From Rhynchopus sp. YZ270_cl-10 (lineage: Eukaryota > Euglenozoa > Diplonemea > Diplonemida > Diplonemidae): a stretch of 64,000 bases of DNA. Where the stretch lies: assembly GCA_964035575.1 (NCBI GenBank), contig OZ037875.1, forward strand, positions 1,116,001 to 1,180,000, written 5' to 3'. The position numbers were made by a program, and so were the translations under genes. The notes below the pieces were generated by a model, which saw only the letters and a program-made list of their open reading frames with translations, searched no databases and was not told the origin of the DNA. Below are positions 9,524 to 19,314 of this stretch, piece by piece (position 1 is the stretch's first letter; each line of letters opens with the position of its first letter).

Positions 9524-9924
9524 TTGACGTTTCTTTACCCACTTTTTTCGGGACGTCACACATCCCTATCTCCAATGACCCCCTCCGACTGATGAAAGGA
9601 CGCTTTGGGGTAATTTTGTTTGGAGTTTTTTTGACCATTGGGTCGAAAAAAAGGGGGCATTGTGTGTGGGAACCCCTTCAAAAATATACCAAAAAAACGG
9701 TAAGTTTTCTAGCCCCCCAATTGTATTGGTTATCAAACATACCCCCTATTCCGCAAAAAAAAAGCCAAAAACGAGGCAAACAAAAATGTCAAAAGAACAG
9801 AAAAAAAACCACAATCTAAATTTCTTCGAACATCCCCCTCCTCCTCCTCCTCCTTCTCCCCCCCCCTCCACCTCTGCACCATCACAGTCGTCTACACAAT
9901 ATTTTAGCAAAAAACCCCAAAAAT

Positions 9925-11793
9925 ATGACCCCCATTGAGGAGCTTCGACAGCGGGTAGGGGAGTATTGTGAGAGGAATAAAGGGGATGGTATTCGAGCCG
10001 TGTTGGATGTCTTAGCGAAGGTACCGTTTCCGAGAGAGGCCTGCACTGCGGTGAGTGGGGCGCTGTTGCCGACGGTGGGCACGACGACGACATCAGCTGA
10101 ACCATCTCCTCTCACTCTGTCGAGCGACGCCTTTCTTCTTTCAGGGCTTGCCGTGGGGGAAGCACTGCGTAGCCCCTCCATCGCACAACACTGTCTCCGC
10201 GCAGTTATCCATACCCAAACTGACGATACACACACAAACCCAACGGACACCCAAGACATTTCTGCAATATTCTTACACAATATCCCAAAAATATTTATTG
10301 GCCTTCACTTCTTTGATGTATTCAGCGCATCTCAGAAGAATGGGTTGAGTGAATACAAATCCTTTCGATTTGAAGAAGATATTGAAAAAAAACCCGATTT
10401 TTTTGTCAAATTAAATGAACAAAGGGTACGGCAGTTCTTCCCAGATTTTGTGTTTGATGGGGAGCGTGGGGTGGTTGGGCTGCGTGGAACGGCAGCGTTA
10501 AAACGATTTATTTTTATGTATCGCGCAACCGCTTGGGGTGACATAGTGTGGCAGGAAGGATGCGATGGATATCCACCGGTTGTAGTTTCCAGTAGAGAAC
10601 ATCTATTGCTCGAAGTAGATGTCTTTGCAACAATAAAAAACCTGATTTTCAAGTCTCCTCTGAATTCTTCCATTCCCGCCACTTTCGATGATATCATTAG
10701 TGTACTCTCCCCCTCCTTTTTATCGACCCCTGTTGTTGTACAACTTTTCTTGGAGGAGGGGTTTCATAATATCGCGAGGGAGGTTAGTGTTGGGTTGGTT
10801 GCTTCATTTCTTTGTGTCAACTCTGGGTTTGAATCTCGGTATGTCAAGCGGAATGATGGAAGAGATTCTTCGAGGAGAAAAAAATTGTTGTATTTGCTGC
10901 AGACTGCAGTAGAAGGAGAATCTGGGGCACATCCGGTTCGAGTTTTTGCCGATTTTTCATTATATTATAGCGCCGCCGCAGGGACGATGGTGTCTTCTTC
11001 TTGTTTGGATGCAACCCACGATTTGGTTCCTCTCCGAGAATCCATGCCCCACCTTTTCAGTATCGTCGACACCCTTCGGAACAGCGCAGAGAAGTGCACC
11101 CTTCGGGCCATCGAAGCCGATTTATTGTCGATTTTCCGTTACGCAACGTCGATTCTAAAGGGTGGTTCGCACGCTGAATTTAAAAAGAATGTGGAAGAAT
11201 ACCCCAAGCTGCTATATGAAGTGTATAAAGGGCGTGGTATTGTGGGGTATAAAGAGTTAGAGGGGGTACATCAGATTTGTGTGAATCATTCTTATGTTGC
11301 AAAAGATGTGGTGCAGCACCTTAGACCGGGGGGGTGGGATGTCACTGTGGAGATGTTGTGTGGGGAGGATGTTGTTGCAGCGGTTTTTGCAGGATTTGCG
11401 GTGTATTGTAGGATTAAGGTGATATCAACAGATGAATCTACAAAGTGCTTGGCTGCCATTGGAATAGAAGCTGCTCCAAGAGAGAGTTGGGTGAGTAGGA
11501 AAAAAAGGAGGTTGAACGACGATGAAGATTCCTTCGAATGCATGGAGGATTTAGACCCTATGTCTGGAATGCTCGAGAAGGGGAAGAAGGAGAAGAAGAA
11601 GAAGAAGAAGAAAAAAGAGAAAAAGGAAAAGAAGCGCAGAAGGATTAGTACATCGAGCGATGGTAGTGTGGTGGAGAAGGCTCGGGTGGTGGAAGGGTGG
11701 GATGTGAAGGAGGATGGCGTGGGAGTATTCGTCAGCACCTTCGACCTTCCGTTGTTTGCGATGAATCGTGCGGTGGTGGGGGGCGAAAAATAA
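9925..11793 (+). CDS. Hypothetical 622-aa protein with Lys-rich nuclear-type tail
   Basis: Single uninterrupted frame from ATG 9925 (MTPIEELRQRVGEYCERN). No signal peptide or membrane segment is visible. The body looks like an all-helical or mixed globular protein, without a motif I can name. Residues about 525-585 form a highly basic low-complexity block (KKEKKKKKKKKEKKEKKRRR) after an acidic stretch, typical of nucleolar or nuclear proteins. A folded-looking C-terminus follows (VFVSTFDLPLFAMNRAVV). A Thr-rich segment near residues 50-115 might hide a short intron, because HTQTDDTHTNPTDTQ is unlike its surroundings. The 3' flank holds a family C element. Confidence 0.8.
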   Translation: MTPIEELRQRVGEYCERNKGDGIRAVLDVLAKVPFPREACTAVSGALLPTVGTTTTSAEPSPLTLSSDAFLLSGLAVGEALRSPSIAQHCLRAVIHTQTDDTHTNPTDTQDISAIFLHNIPKIFIGLHFFDVFSASQKNGLSEYKSFRFEEDIEKKPDFFVKLNEQRVRQFFPDFVFDGERGVVGLRGTAALKRFIFMYRATAWGDIVWQEGCDGYPPVVVSSREHLLLEVDVFATIKNLIFKSPLNSSIPATFDDIISVLSPSFLSTPVVVQLFLEEGFHNIAREVSVGLVASFLCVNSGFESRYVKRNDGRDSSRRKKLLYLLQTAVEGESGAHPVRVFADFSLYYSAAAGTMVSSSCLDATHDLVPLRESMPHLFSIVDTLRNSAEKCTLRAIEADLLSIFRYATSILKGGSHAEFKKNVEEYPKLLYEVYKGRGIVGYKELEGVHQICVNHSYVAKDVVQHLRPGGWDVTVEMLCGEDVVAAVFAGFAVYCRIKVISTDESTKCLAAIGIEAAPRESWVSRKKRRLNDDEDSFECMEDLDPMSGMLEKGKKEKKKKKKKKEKKEKKRRRISTSSDGSVVEKARVVEGWDVKEDGVGVFVSTFDLPLFAMNRAVVGGEK

Positions 11794-11823
11794 TTTTTTT
11801 TTTTTTGTTCTCTTTTTCGGCCC

Positions 11824-11864
11824 CATGCGTCCCAGAGGCGTTTGTTTTTGCACAACTTCAGTTT
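11824..11864 (+). repeat. Short hairpin element, family C
   Basis: CATGCGTCCCAGAGGCGTTT ... GCACAACTTCAG. It begins 31 bases after the 622-aa gene's stop, so probably in its 3' UTR. Bases 11890-11911 (GTAGAAACCCGTCTTCGGAC) repeat part of family F. Confidence 0.55.
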
Positions 11865-12840
11865 CTTCTTCAAAATAATTCTTGAGTTCTCGTAGAAACC
11901 CGTCTTCGGACAAAAAAATGGGGATATTTTTTTCAACAAAAAAATGATACAGAGGGAGCCTTGCGGAGTAGCAGATCTCAATACTATACATAGCGCTCTA
12001 ATTAGACTCCAACTAGATAATTAGAGTCGGCAGTTAGAGTATAATTAGAGTCTTTAAAACTCTAACTGAACTCTAATACTCTAACTGGACTCTAATTAGA
12101 CTCTAATTAGAGTCTTATAATAGGGTCAATAAGAGGGGCACATCAACCAATGCTATAGCCATAAACCCAGGGAGCATAGCCAGTGCAAGAAATTCGATTT
12201 TGTAATCCAGAACGTCTGTTTTCTGCTTGCAGAGGACTAGATACACTGTGGCTAGGGGTATGGGGATAGGTTCGCTGGGATAGCATATTTGGGGATAGCA
12301 TATGCCATCCCCCAGGGGATAGCATAACCTATCCCCGGGGATAGGTTATGCTATCCCCGGGGATAGGTTATGCTATCCCCCTGGGATAGGTTATTTCAGG
12401 ATAACCTATCCCCCTGGGATAGCATTTGACTGTACTTTACTAAGGATCTGCGTGCTGGGGACACAAAAATTTAGTATCCCCACCCAGGTGCCCATTTGTC
12501 ACCTTCCCACCCCTTAAAAAAATACAAAATAATGGGGGGATTCGGGTGCCCAAATAATCCTATGCACAAAAAATGAAGCGGGGGGGGAAAGGGATAAATA
12601 ATTTTATTTCCCCCACCCAACAACAATGATAAAGCGTAACGACAACAAATAAAAGCAAATAGGAATTTGTGGTTTTTGTGAGGCACTCAACGAAGTGTGC
12701 CGGCTCTGTGGAGACACGGAGCCACCAGCACTCCCCAGTCTTTTTTCCGGAAGTACCTGGAAAACTCGCGGTTGCGACCAGGCAAACGAAAAAATTCAAT
12801 TACACACCAAATGTGTGCGGGAGAAAATAGAAATGCAAAA

Positions 12841-12989
12841 AATTCCAGCTTCATCTGTGGGTGCGACGTTCTGCGGGCCTCCAGACATTAGGTGTTATAA
12901 TTATTCTTGTTGCCACTCATCACCATCAGAATAACACCACAAAATGTCTGGAAGCCCGCAGAACGTCGCACCCACAGATGAAGCTGGAA
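12841..12989. repeat. 49-bp inverted repeat over the start of the element's reading frame
   Basis: AATTCCAGCTTCATCTGTGG at 12841-12860 is mirrored at 12970-12989. The arms (12841-12889, 12941-12989) match almost throughout and are separated by 51 bp. The right arm contains the ATG at 12944, so the transcript's leader could pair with its own start codon. Confidence 0.8.
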
Positions 12990-13396
12990 TTCCAAAACAA
13001 AAAGACCTCTTCGCAGACTTCTTCAAGCTGTACGTGCTTCCTGCACCCAAACACAGCATCCACGTGACGGACCTCAGGGAACTGATCCGAAAGGTATTCC
13101 CCAAGCACTTCGGCAACCTTTCTGACGTAACGCCAACTGTCACATCCGCGATTAAGTCTGCACACAAGAAGGTCAAGGATAACTTGACAAAAAATGAGCA
13201 CGAAGCACTTATGGCAGATGGGAGCGATGCGTGGCTCTACCGGTCCAAGAACGGTGCCCCCTGTGTCCTCTATGGAATGGATATTCGCAAGGAGCCAACC
13301 AACCACATGAAGACTACCTCCGCATACATCCACATTAGGAAGTCCCAGATGAATTACAAAGATCAAAAAAGGACACTGAACCGATCAAGAGCCTGA
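12944..13396 (+). CDS. Element-encoded protein of unknown function, frame 1
   Basis: 150 codons from ATG 12944 (MSGSPQNVAPTDEAG). It includes LFADFFKLYVLPAP and LRELIRKVFPKHFGN, amphipathic stretches that could form a DNA-binding head, and KSAHKKVKDNLTKNEHE. No catalytic motif is seen. It lies inside the 2.45-kb element and probably belongs to its mobility machinery, a guess from position only. Confidence 0.45.
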   Translation: MSGSPQNVAPTDEAGIPKQKDLFADFFKLYVLPAPKHSIHVTDLRELIRKVFPKHFGNLSDVTPTVTSAIKSAHKKVKDNLTKNEHEALMADGSDAWLYRSKNGAPCVLYGMDIRKEPTNHMKTTSAYIHIRKSQMNYKDQKRTLNRSRA

Positions 13397-13434
13397 CAGG
13401 GAAGCAGGCGCATATTGCCCTGACCAACCTGTGC

Positions 13435-14109
13435 ATGCAGGCAAAAGATGTTCAGCTCCAGATTGCGCTCTGTATGCAGGCACTCTCGTACTTTAAGTAC
13501 CAGAATATATCGTGCCACTTTCATGCAAACGGAAGCTGCAAAAAGGAGTTTCTTTTTTCTCTTGTTCTGTACCACGCACTCATCTTTTCTCTTGAGTGGG
13601 TGGCTGCAGGGGTGACAATGGGGAAGGGATACACATATTTTCACAGCATGTCCCACTGGTTTGATCCAGAGGACGCTGTGCCTGTCTGGGCATCAGACGA
13701 AATGGGGGAGCAAGGGAACAGCACGAGAAAGCTCTCAGCTGGACGGGTTGGGTCGGGGAAACAGTTTGAGAGGGGACAACACCGCTTTGAATCGGCGAGG
13801 AAAAAAAGTTTCAAAAAAATACCCACTCCTTCGCAAAAAGAAGACGACGTACCGCGCATATTTGCCTACAGTTATTTAAAAATTTGCAAGCGTTGTTTCA
13901 CACGCAACAATACGTGGAGAACGAACTTGGATTATCTGGTGCAGCGAGTGAAGAGATGCGGATTCGACGGTCATGTGACGACTCAGGAGGGAACTAACGA
14001 CATTTTGTTCAGTGCTGACTCTAATAACCATCAGTGCTTCAAACTGTGTGTGTGTGGCAAAAGAAAATGGGACATACCTTCACGAGCTTCCGAATACATA
14101 AGTGAGTGA
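13435..14109 (+). CDS. Element-encoded protein of unknown function, frame 2
   Basis: An open frame of 224 codons following the first. It has hydrophobic segments (YHALIFSLEWVAAGV), a basic stretch, and a C-terminus with scattered Cys and His (CKRCFTRN, NNHQCFKLCVCGKRKW) that could bind zinc. I recognise no transposase family. Bases 13490-13640 look most coding-like. Confidence 0.4.
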   Translation: MQAKDVQLQIALCMQALSYFKYQNISCHFHANGSCKKEFLFSLVLYHALIFSLEWVAAGVTMGKGYTYFHSMSHWFDPEDAVPVWASDEMGEQGNSTRKLSAGRVGSGKQFERGQHRFESARKKSFKKIPTPSQKEDDVPRIFAYSYLKICKRCFTRNNTWRTNLDYLVQRVKRCGFDGHVTTQEGTNDILFSADSNNHQCFKLCVCGKRKWDIPSRASEYISE

Positions 14110-15180
14110 GGAGTTCCACAAATGGGATGAAAAGGGGGTAGGGGGAGCCTTTTCTCTTTTTCTGTGTTTAACAATGTAAACCCAAAACGACCCCCTCTTT
14201 TGACGATTTTGATTTTACAGCTTTTTAGCTTTTTTCCCTGTGTTACCTTTTGAACTTTTGTGTGATTTTTATTGTGTGAAATGCTTGTTTTTTTTATCCG
14301 CATCCTTTTTTATTTATTTATCCCTTCCCCCCCCCGCTTCATTTTTTGTGCATAGGATTATTTGGGCACCCGAATCCCCCCATTATTTTGTATTTTTTTA
14401 AGGGGTGGGAAGGTGACAAATGGGCACCTGGGTGGGTATACTAAATTTTTGTGTCCCCAGCACGCAGATCCTTAGTAAAGTACAGTCAAATGCTATCCCA
14501 GGGGGATAGGTTATCCTGAAATAACCTATCCCAGGGGGATAGCATAACCTATCCCCGGGGATAGCATAACCTATCCCCGGGGATAGCATAACCTATCCCC
14601 GGGGATAGGTTATGCTATCCCCTGGGGGATGGCATATGCTATCCCCAAATATGCTATCCCAGCGAACCTATCCCCATACCCCTAGCCACAGTGTACAAGA
14701 AAATATTGTTTGTTCCCCCAGAAAACCAGTGCACAATTCACACTGGTCTTGTTGCCTTTTTAGCACAGGAATTTTGGCCCAGGGCATGATCACTTGAAGC
14801 ATGGCACTTTAGTGTGCATGGGGTAGGGTGTTGTTTGTTATGAATTCTCTTTGTTATAACATCTAAGTCAATCGCGGGTGGTGGTTTAGCGCGAGGCTTG
14901 GATCTCTCCTGGGTTCATAAGTAGTTATTTCTGCGGATGAAATGAACGTATACTCATAGATTTCCCGTCGACACAACCTTTGATACTGGGATTATCCCCT
15001 TCGACCCCTTAGTGGTAGTTAAACTCGATTGACATTTACACTCCTAGAGATGAAAGAACAAGACAACACTTCTGTACCCGCGCATCAAAATTGTGGAAAA
15101 CTTTGCACCCCAAACATCCTCAATAACGCCCGCCAAAAGGCGCCCCTTGTTACTGGGAGTTGGTTCTCATGTTTGTTACC

Positions 15181-15318
15181 TGCACAGCAGGAATTCCTCT
15201 GAGTCCAACGCTGTTTGGCCTGTCTGCGGCATTGCACCCGAAGGTGCACGAAGAGTTTTTGCGGTGTCGCATTCCCTCATGTGTGGGTCACTCACACTTG
15301 AGGGCATGTGCCACTGCG
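15181..15318 (+). pseudogene. Reverse transcriptase fragment
   Basis: The frame through 15193 reads IPLSPTLFGLSAALHPKV, then HEEFLRC. PLSPxLF is reverse transcriptase block 4, and the following residues fit LINE-like enzymes. Only about 40 codons are visible. It is an isolated scrap in the right part of the 3.8-kb element. Confidence 0.4.
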
Positions 15319-15330
15319 GGTCCGGGTACC

Positions 15331-15521
15331 CATAGCTGAGAATAAGCCGGGTCCCGAGTCCCGGGTACTAGGTACAGTAGGACTTGGACTAGGCCCCCAC
15401 CCTCCCGCGACCGGGTCCCCGACCCGCTTTCAGGCGGACCCACAGCGCCTTCACATAGTTGTGTCCCAGTCCGGCTGAGAATAACCGGGTCCCGGGTCCC
15501 CAAGTCTTATTCTCAGCTATG
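15331..15521. repeat. Small inverted-repeat element (MITE-like)
   Basis: CATAGCTGAGAATAAG at 15331 and its complement ending at 15521. The interior has a second GCTGAGAATAACCGGGTCCC copy and is GC-rich. No coding capacity. Confidence 0.7.
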
Positions 15522-15819
15522 TGGGCACCTGGACACCTGGGTCCTACAGAGGAACCTTAGGGGAACCAGTTCCTTAAGGCGTTTGCACCTACAAGAAGCC
15601 TGTTGTTTTACTCTAATTAGACTATAATTAGAGTGTAGTTAGAGTCTAATTATGCTCTAACTGCGCTCTAATTATAGTCTAATTGAAGAAAAGCGACTCT
15701 AATTATACTCTAACTGGACTCTAACTGACTTGACCCAAAATCCCAGACTCTAATTATACCCTAACACTCTAATTGGAGCGCTATGTATACAATACCCATT
15801 TTTTTTTTTGTCATTTTTT

Positions 15820-15868
15820 GTGCCTGCGTCCCAGAGGCGTTTGCACTATCAACTTCACTTTTTTTTCT
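15820..15868 (+). repeat. Short hairpin element, family C
   Basis: GTGCCTGCGTCCCAGAGGCG ... TTTGCACTATCAACTTCAC and a T run. GTGC pairs with GCAC, and GCGTC nearly pairs with GGCGT. The sequence is the same as at 40331. Confidence 0.75.
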
Positions 15869-15977
15869 TTTTCGTTCCAGAAAAAGAAACATTGTCCAAA
15901 ATGGGAAGAGAGAAGGGACACAAAAGCAGTCGCTTTAGACTGCAAAAAGGGTTTCTTGTTCTTGTCTTTCTTTTAAA

Positions 15978-16020
15978 GGTACACTGTCACGAGAGAGACT
16001 TTGTATTTTCACATTTTTTT
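15978..16020 (+). repeat. Short hairpin element, family B
   Basis: GGTACACTGTCACGAGAGAG then ACTTTGTATTTTCACA. TACA pairs with TGTA. Confidence 0.65.
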
Positions 16021-16364
16021 TTGCTGATGTATCCCACAGATATATCGAAATACTTCAATAAACGATCCATCTCCCTCTCTTTTTGTGGTCGTAATTTTGG
16101 TGATTCTGTGTATTCTATGGGAGCCACCCCTAGCGACTTTTCCTCCTCCCCTCATCTGTTCGCACAGCAGGTCTAGAACGACTAACTCAACGCGAAAATT
16201 CCTTCGAGCGGCACTCCAATGACAAACCCCTCCTTTCGCATTGCTCCCCAACCACAACCTTTTTTTACAACATTCTTCCAGAAGGGGGGTAAGGGCACAC
16301 TATAGACTCCCCCCTCCTCCTCCTCCCCTTCCCCTTCCCTCCCATCCACACACCTCATTTCAAA

Positions 16365-16403
16365 GTGACTAAGCACCGCTTAAGATCACCTTACAACCTT
16401 TTC
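16365..16403 (+). repeat. Short hairpin element, family A, in a probable 5' UTR
   Basis: GTGACTAAGCACCGCTTAAG then ATCACCTTACAACC. The stem is AAGC/GCTT with only ACC in the loop. It ends 13 bases before the ATG at 16417. Confidence 0.65.
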
Positions 16404-16416
16404 ATAAAATTGAAAA

Positions 16417-18456
16417 ATGCCGCCCCCGGAAGCCCCTGCTAGGCGGATTTACTTTAATTTGAGGAATAGAATTCTTTATGGGGGCGCTGCGTGGTTGCTT
16501 TTTACTGGAGCACTTGCGTTGTCGATTACGGTAGAACGGTACATTGCGGCGAGCGCGTCGTTGATATTATACGCAAATTTGTTCTTTCTTGGGTTAGCTT
16601 TGATGTTGACATGCTTTGGTGCGTTTGCTGTGGTCCTAGGGGACATCATCGTCGATAAGTACGGATCAGATGCAGATCACCACAAACGTGGACGGTCTCA
16701 GGATTTAACCGTTTTTTTCATGATTGGAGTTTTCCTTATCACAATGGTGCTCATTTTCCTAGAACCTATGAGTCTAGTAAAACAGCTTGCCCAAGCGAAG
16801 GATGGAATTACCCCTGCTGTCACCAAAACCTGCGACAATGGGACCGCATATTTTGAGGCGGATGTAAACTATTTTGTGCTGGCAGGAGAGTGGTATGTAG
16901 ACTGGGATAACTACGAGGCGACGACAGTGAGCGATCGCGACTATTTTATTGCACCGATTTTGAATACTATAGGCTGCACCGTAGTCGATGCTGAAGGGGA
17001 ACCCACTATTCTGTATGCAGGCTGCACTGGGACCACCTATCAGGAGACCGTCGACTGCTTCTCCCTCAATGAAACACGAATGGCACATTCCTCTAACATC
17101 AACCGCGTCTCCGCCTCATCTTCCCTATCGGCAGATGAAAAGGACAGATTCAAAGGGCTCGGCCACGATGCGTTGTTTCAGTTCGCTTCCGACTCTTTAG
17201 AAGAAGTGAACTGGTGGATCGCTGACGTCGACAAACGTGTTTCGTGGATGTATCTTTCTGCATTGGTGTATTGGTGTGCGTATTCGTTTGTAGGGTTGCT
17301 ATTCTTTTTTAGGTTTTGCAGCACCGCCACAACGGTTGTGGATGTACACGATGTGTTCGCGATGCATCGTGATGAGAATAAGGATAAAACGAAGGGTCGT
17401 CACCGCAGTGCAAGCAGGGTGATCAACTCCGAGTCGGGCGACGCAAACAACGTTGACGACGAAATGGCTGAAGAACGTCGCCCGGTGCTGCCGCGGTCTG
17501 TGCATTCTCCGTATGCAGGGCACGGTGCGGTTGTGGCTGATGTCTCGATGGTGATGAACCTGGTGCAGAATGTGACGTTGTGGGTGTGGGTCACGTCTGC
17601 CACCGCAGCAGTGTCGATCTTGATATACAAAGCCTCCTACAACGTGAGCCAGCAGGCTGTGCTCAACGCATGGTTCGCATTGGGGGTCATCTGCGGTGCG
17701 CCTGTGTTTTTCTATTTCTGCGGGCAGGCGCACCGTACAGTATGCTGTGTCTTCACCTCGCCGAAAAACCGTTCCGTTGAAAGCCGTGGCTGGTTGGTTC
17801 TGTTTCTTGCTTTTTGTGCGTCGATTTTGGTTATTGTTGCTTCCTGCCTACCTCCAATGCAATCATCAAGGGAACTCCACATGGCACAAGACGGGATCTG
17901 GGGCGAACAAACTCATATCGCACCGTGCGTAAACGGGTCGCTGCTTTTGGATATGGGGAACACATACTTCACGCTGTCTGCACCGTACTATGCTGACTGG
18001 CGGCAGATGCGTGCGAAGACCATTGGGGACTGGGATGTATATGCGGCACCGATTCTGACTCCTCTTGGCGATCCATGCATGCAGGGGATGTTTGCTGTGT
18101 GCGTTGGAAAGACGTGGGCTGAGGCGAATGTGTGCTACACTAACTCCGGGCGGGACAGCCTAGGTGAACGTACAGAGACAACAGTGCGGCGCATCCAGTC
18201 GTCGCAGATAGAGGATCGTCTGCGCACAGAGTTCTCTGTCTTCGCAAACCAAAGCGTGCTCTTCGAAGTGAACTCCCCCACACTGCACCAAGAGCAGGCT
18301 TCCGTGCACAGCAAAGAGCATGGCCTCACAGAGATGTGGACAACCCTTATCATTGTATGGTGCGCCGCAACGCTGCCCTTTGTTCTGTGCTTCACAGCGT
18401 GTGTCGGGAAGCGGGGGGGTTCCAGTGTGCGCAGGGTCACTGTGCGGGAGTCATAA
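16417..18456 (+). CDS. Eight-span membrane protein made of two homologous halves
   Basis: 679 aa, single exon, ATG 16417. Predicted membrane segments are near 20-40, 49-75, 98-117 and 277-299, then 385-405, 416-437, 457-477 and 640-662. Each half is three spans, a lumenal or extracellular loop of about 160 residues, and a fourth span. The loops are homologous: AQAKDGI / MAQDGIW, NYFVLAGEWYVDWDNY / TYFTLSAPYYADWRQM, and DYFIAPILNTIGCT / DVYAAPILTPLGDPC. Both have conserved cysteines and N-glycosylation sites. Residues 300-384 are a charged cytosolic linker. I know no named family with this layout. It is probably a plasma-membrane or endomembrane protein. Confidence 0.85.
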   Translation: MPPPEAPARRIYFNLRNRILYGGAAWLLFTGALALSITVERYIAASASLILYANLFFLGLALMLTCFGAFAVVLGDIIVDKYGSDADHHKRGRSQDLTVFFMIGVFLITMVLIFLEPMSLVKQLAQAKDGITPAVTKTCDNGTAYFEADVNYFVLAGEWYVDWDNYEATTVSDRDYFIAPILNTIGCTVVDAEGEPTILYAGCTGTTYQETVDCFSLNETRMAHSSNINRVSASSSLSADEKDRFKGLGHDALFQFASDSLEEVNWWIADVDKRVSWMYLSALVYWCAYSFVGLLFFFRFCSTATTVVDVHDVFAMHRDENKDKTKGRHRSASRVINSESGDANNVDDEMAEERRPVLPRSVHSPYAGHGAVVADVSMVMNLVQNVTLWVWVTSATAAVSILIYKASYNVSQQAVLNAWFALGVICGAPVFFYFCGQAHRTVCCVFTSPKNRSVESRGWLVLFLAFCASILVIVASCLPPMQSSRELHMAQDGIWGEQTHIAPCVNGSLLLDMGNTYFTLSAPYYADWRQMRAKTIGDWDVYAAPILTPLGDPCMQGMFAVCVGKTWAEANVCYTNSGRDSLGERTETTVRRIQSSQIEDRLRTEFSVFANQSVLFEVNSPTLHQEQASVHSKEHGLTEMWTTLIIVWCAATLPFVLCFTACVGKRGGSSVRRVTVRES

Positions 18457-18535
18457 ATGGTGGAGCGGTTCTTCCTAATGAGCGGCTCTCTTTGGTTGGG
18501 AGGGTGACTTCGCGTGAGGCTAAGGTTTATTCTTC

Positions 18536-18541
18536 AATAAA
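18536..18541 (+). terminator. Poly(A) signal of the eight-span gene
   Basis: AATAAA 80 bases after the stop, in a T-rich setting. Confidence 0.55.
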
Positions 18542-18554
18542 CTTTTCGATGTAA

Positions 18555-18675
18555 AGATGTAAACCACGAAATGGATTGTAGGACTGTGCCTGGTTGTGTG
18601 TCCACCCACGGTACAGCCGGTCATGTTCCAAGATACACTGTTCACAAGAGGGCTTTGTATTTCAAGTCAACTTTT
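18555..18675 (+). repeat. Composite repeat ending in family B hairpin
   Basis: GATGTAAACCACGAAATGG, then GTGTGTCC, then AGATACACTGTTCACAAGAG and TTTCAAGTCAACTTTTT. The same order recurs at 18896-18998, and in part at 62641-62721, so family B hairpins sometimes move with about 75 bp upstream. Confidence 0.65.
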
Positions 18676-18895
18676 TCTTTTTTGCAATTCAATGAATTCT
18701 CCCATGTGTTCGGAGTTGCCAAATAATGTGTTGCAAAGCAACGCTTTCGGACATCAGGCCGTATCGTGAACCGTGAACCGGAATAGACCACCTTTGGCTA
18801 AAAGCCCCTGGTCGAACAGAACAATGTCTGCAATCATTTCGCTAAGGTAATTCATCAAATCGGTTCATGACCCTTCCCCCTTTTTCCCCCTCCAG

Positions 18896-18998
18896 AATGT
18901 AAACCACGAAAATGGCTGTGTGGACGTTTTTGGGTGTTCTGGTCATACCAAAGATACACTGTTGCGGGAGGTGCGTTGGATTTCAAGTCATCTTTCCC
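18896..18998 (+). repeat. Composite repeat ending in family B hairpin, copy 2
   Basis: ATGTAAACCACGAAAATGG ... AGATACACTGTTGCGGGAGG ... TTTCAAGTCATCTTT. The loop is changed to GCGGGAGG and the flanks are kept. Confidence 0.6.
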
Positions 18999-19150
18999 TT
19001 ATTTTTTGTTTTTTCTATGCAATTGTTTCTACCGTTGCTTACTACTAAAGTAGTAAACATATGAATTTGTTCACAACAATTTTAACAAAACACAAAACTA
19101 AAACGGAGGTTTTTGGACGCCGTTTTCGTTCACATTTAGTTTTTTATTTT

Positions 19151-19314
19151 TTTGTCACCTCATGAAATGAAGGAGGAAATAGAAACAAAGCATTTTTGAA
19201 CACACAATTCGCTGCAGAACCACTCCTCACCAAACAGGTCGAGGTGTGTGCGTTTCACCACAACCTCTCCCATGGGTTTTATCGTGTGATGAAGTGTTAA
19301 GTTTCTATTTTTAC
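19151..19314 (+). repeat. Repeat family R, copy 2
   Basis: TGTCACCTCATGAAATGAAG ... AACCACTCCTCACCAAACAG ... GTTTCTATTTTTAC. It matches 2485-2682, with a shorter middle. Confidence 0.7.

Larger units (their letters stand above)
12244..14693. mobile_element. 2.45-kb inverted-repeat element nested in the 3.8-kb element
   Basis: The left end CACTGTGGCTAGGGG and its right complement are flanked by TA on both sides (12242-12243 and 14694-14695). Inverted repeats run about 355-375 bp (12244-12597 and 14320-14693). They contain alternating GGGGATAGCATAACCTATCC units that are themselves palindromic and differ in number between the ends. TA flanks and CACTG ends would fit a Tc1/mariner-like mover, but the encoded frames show no DDE motif I can recognise. 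The interior carries two open frames. Confidence 0.7.
11985..15789. mobile_element. 3.8-kb terminal-inverted-repeat element, 6-bp target duplication
   Basis: The ends are inverted: TATACATAGCGCTC then AATTAGA-rich sequence at 11985, and the complement ending at 15789. CAATAC flanks both sides (11979-11984 and 15790-15795). The terminal repeats, about 140 and 185 bp, are built from many short copies of CTCTAATTAGAGT-like units. A 6-bp duplication is known for Polinton-type and some other DNA elements. I see no capsid, integrase or polymerase gene, so class is open. The interior holds another inverted-repeat element, a reverse transcriptase scrap and a small MITE. It is best treated as an old composite. 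Confidence 0.7.

Noticed and set aside
15181-15318. A second complete retroelement in the 3.8-kb element
   Set aside because: Only about 40 reverse transcriptase-like codons are visible, with nothing on either side.
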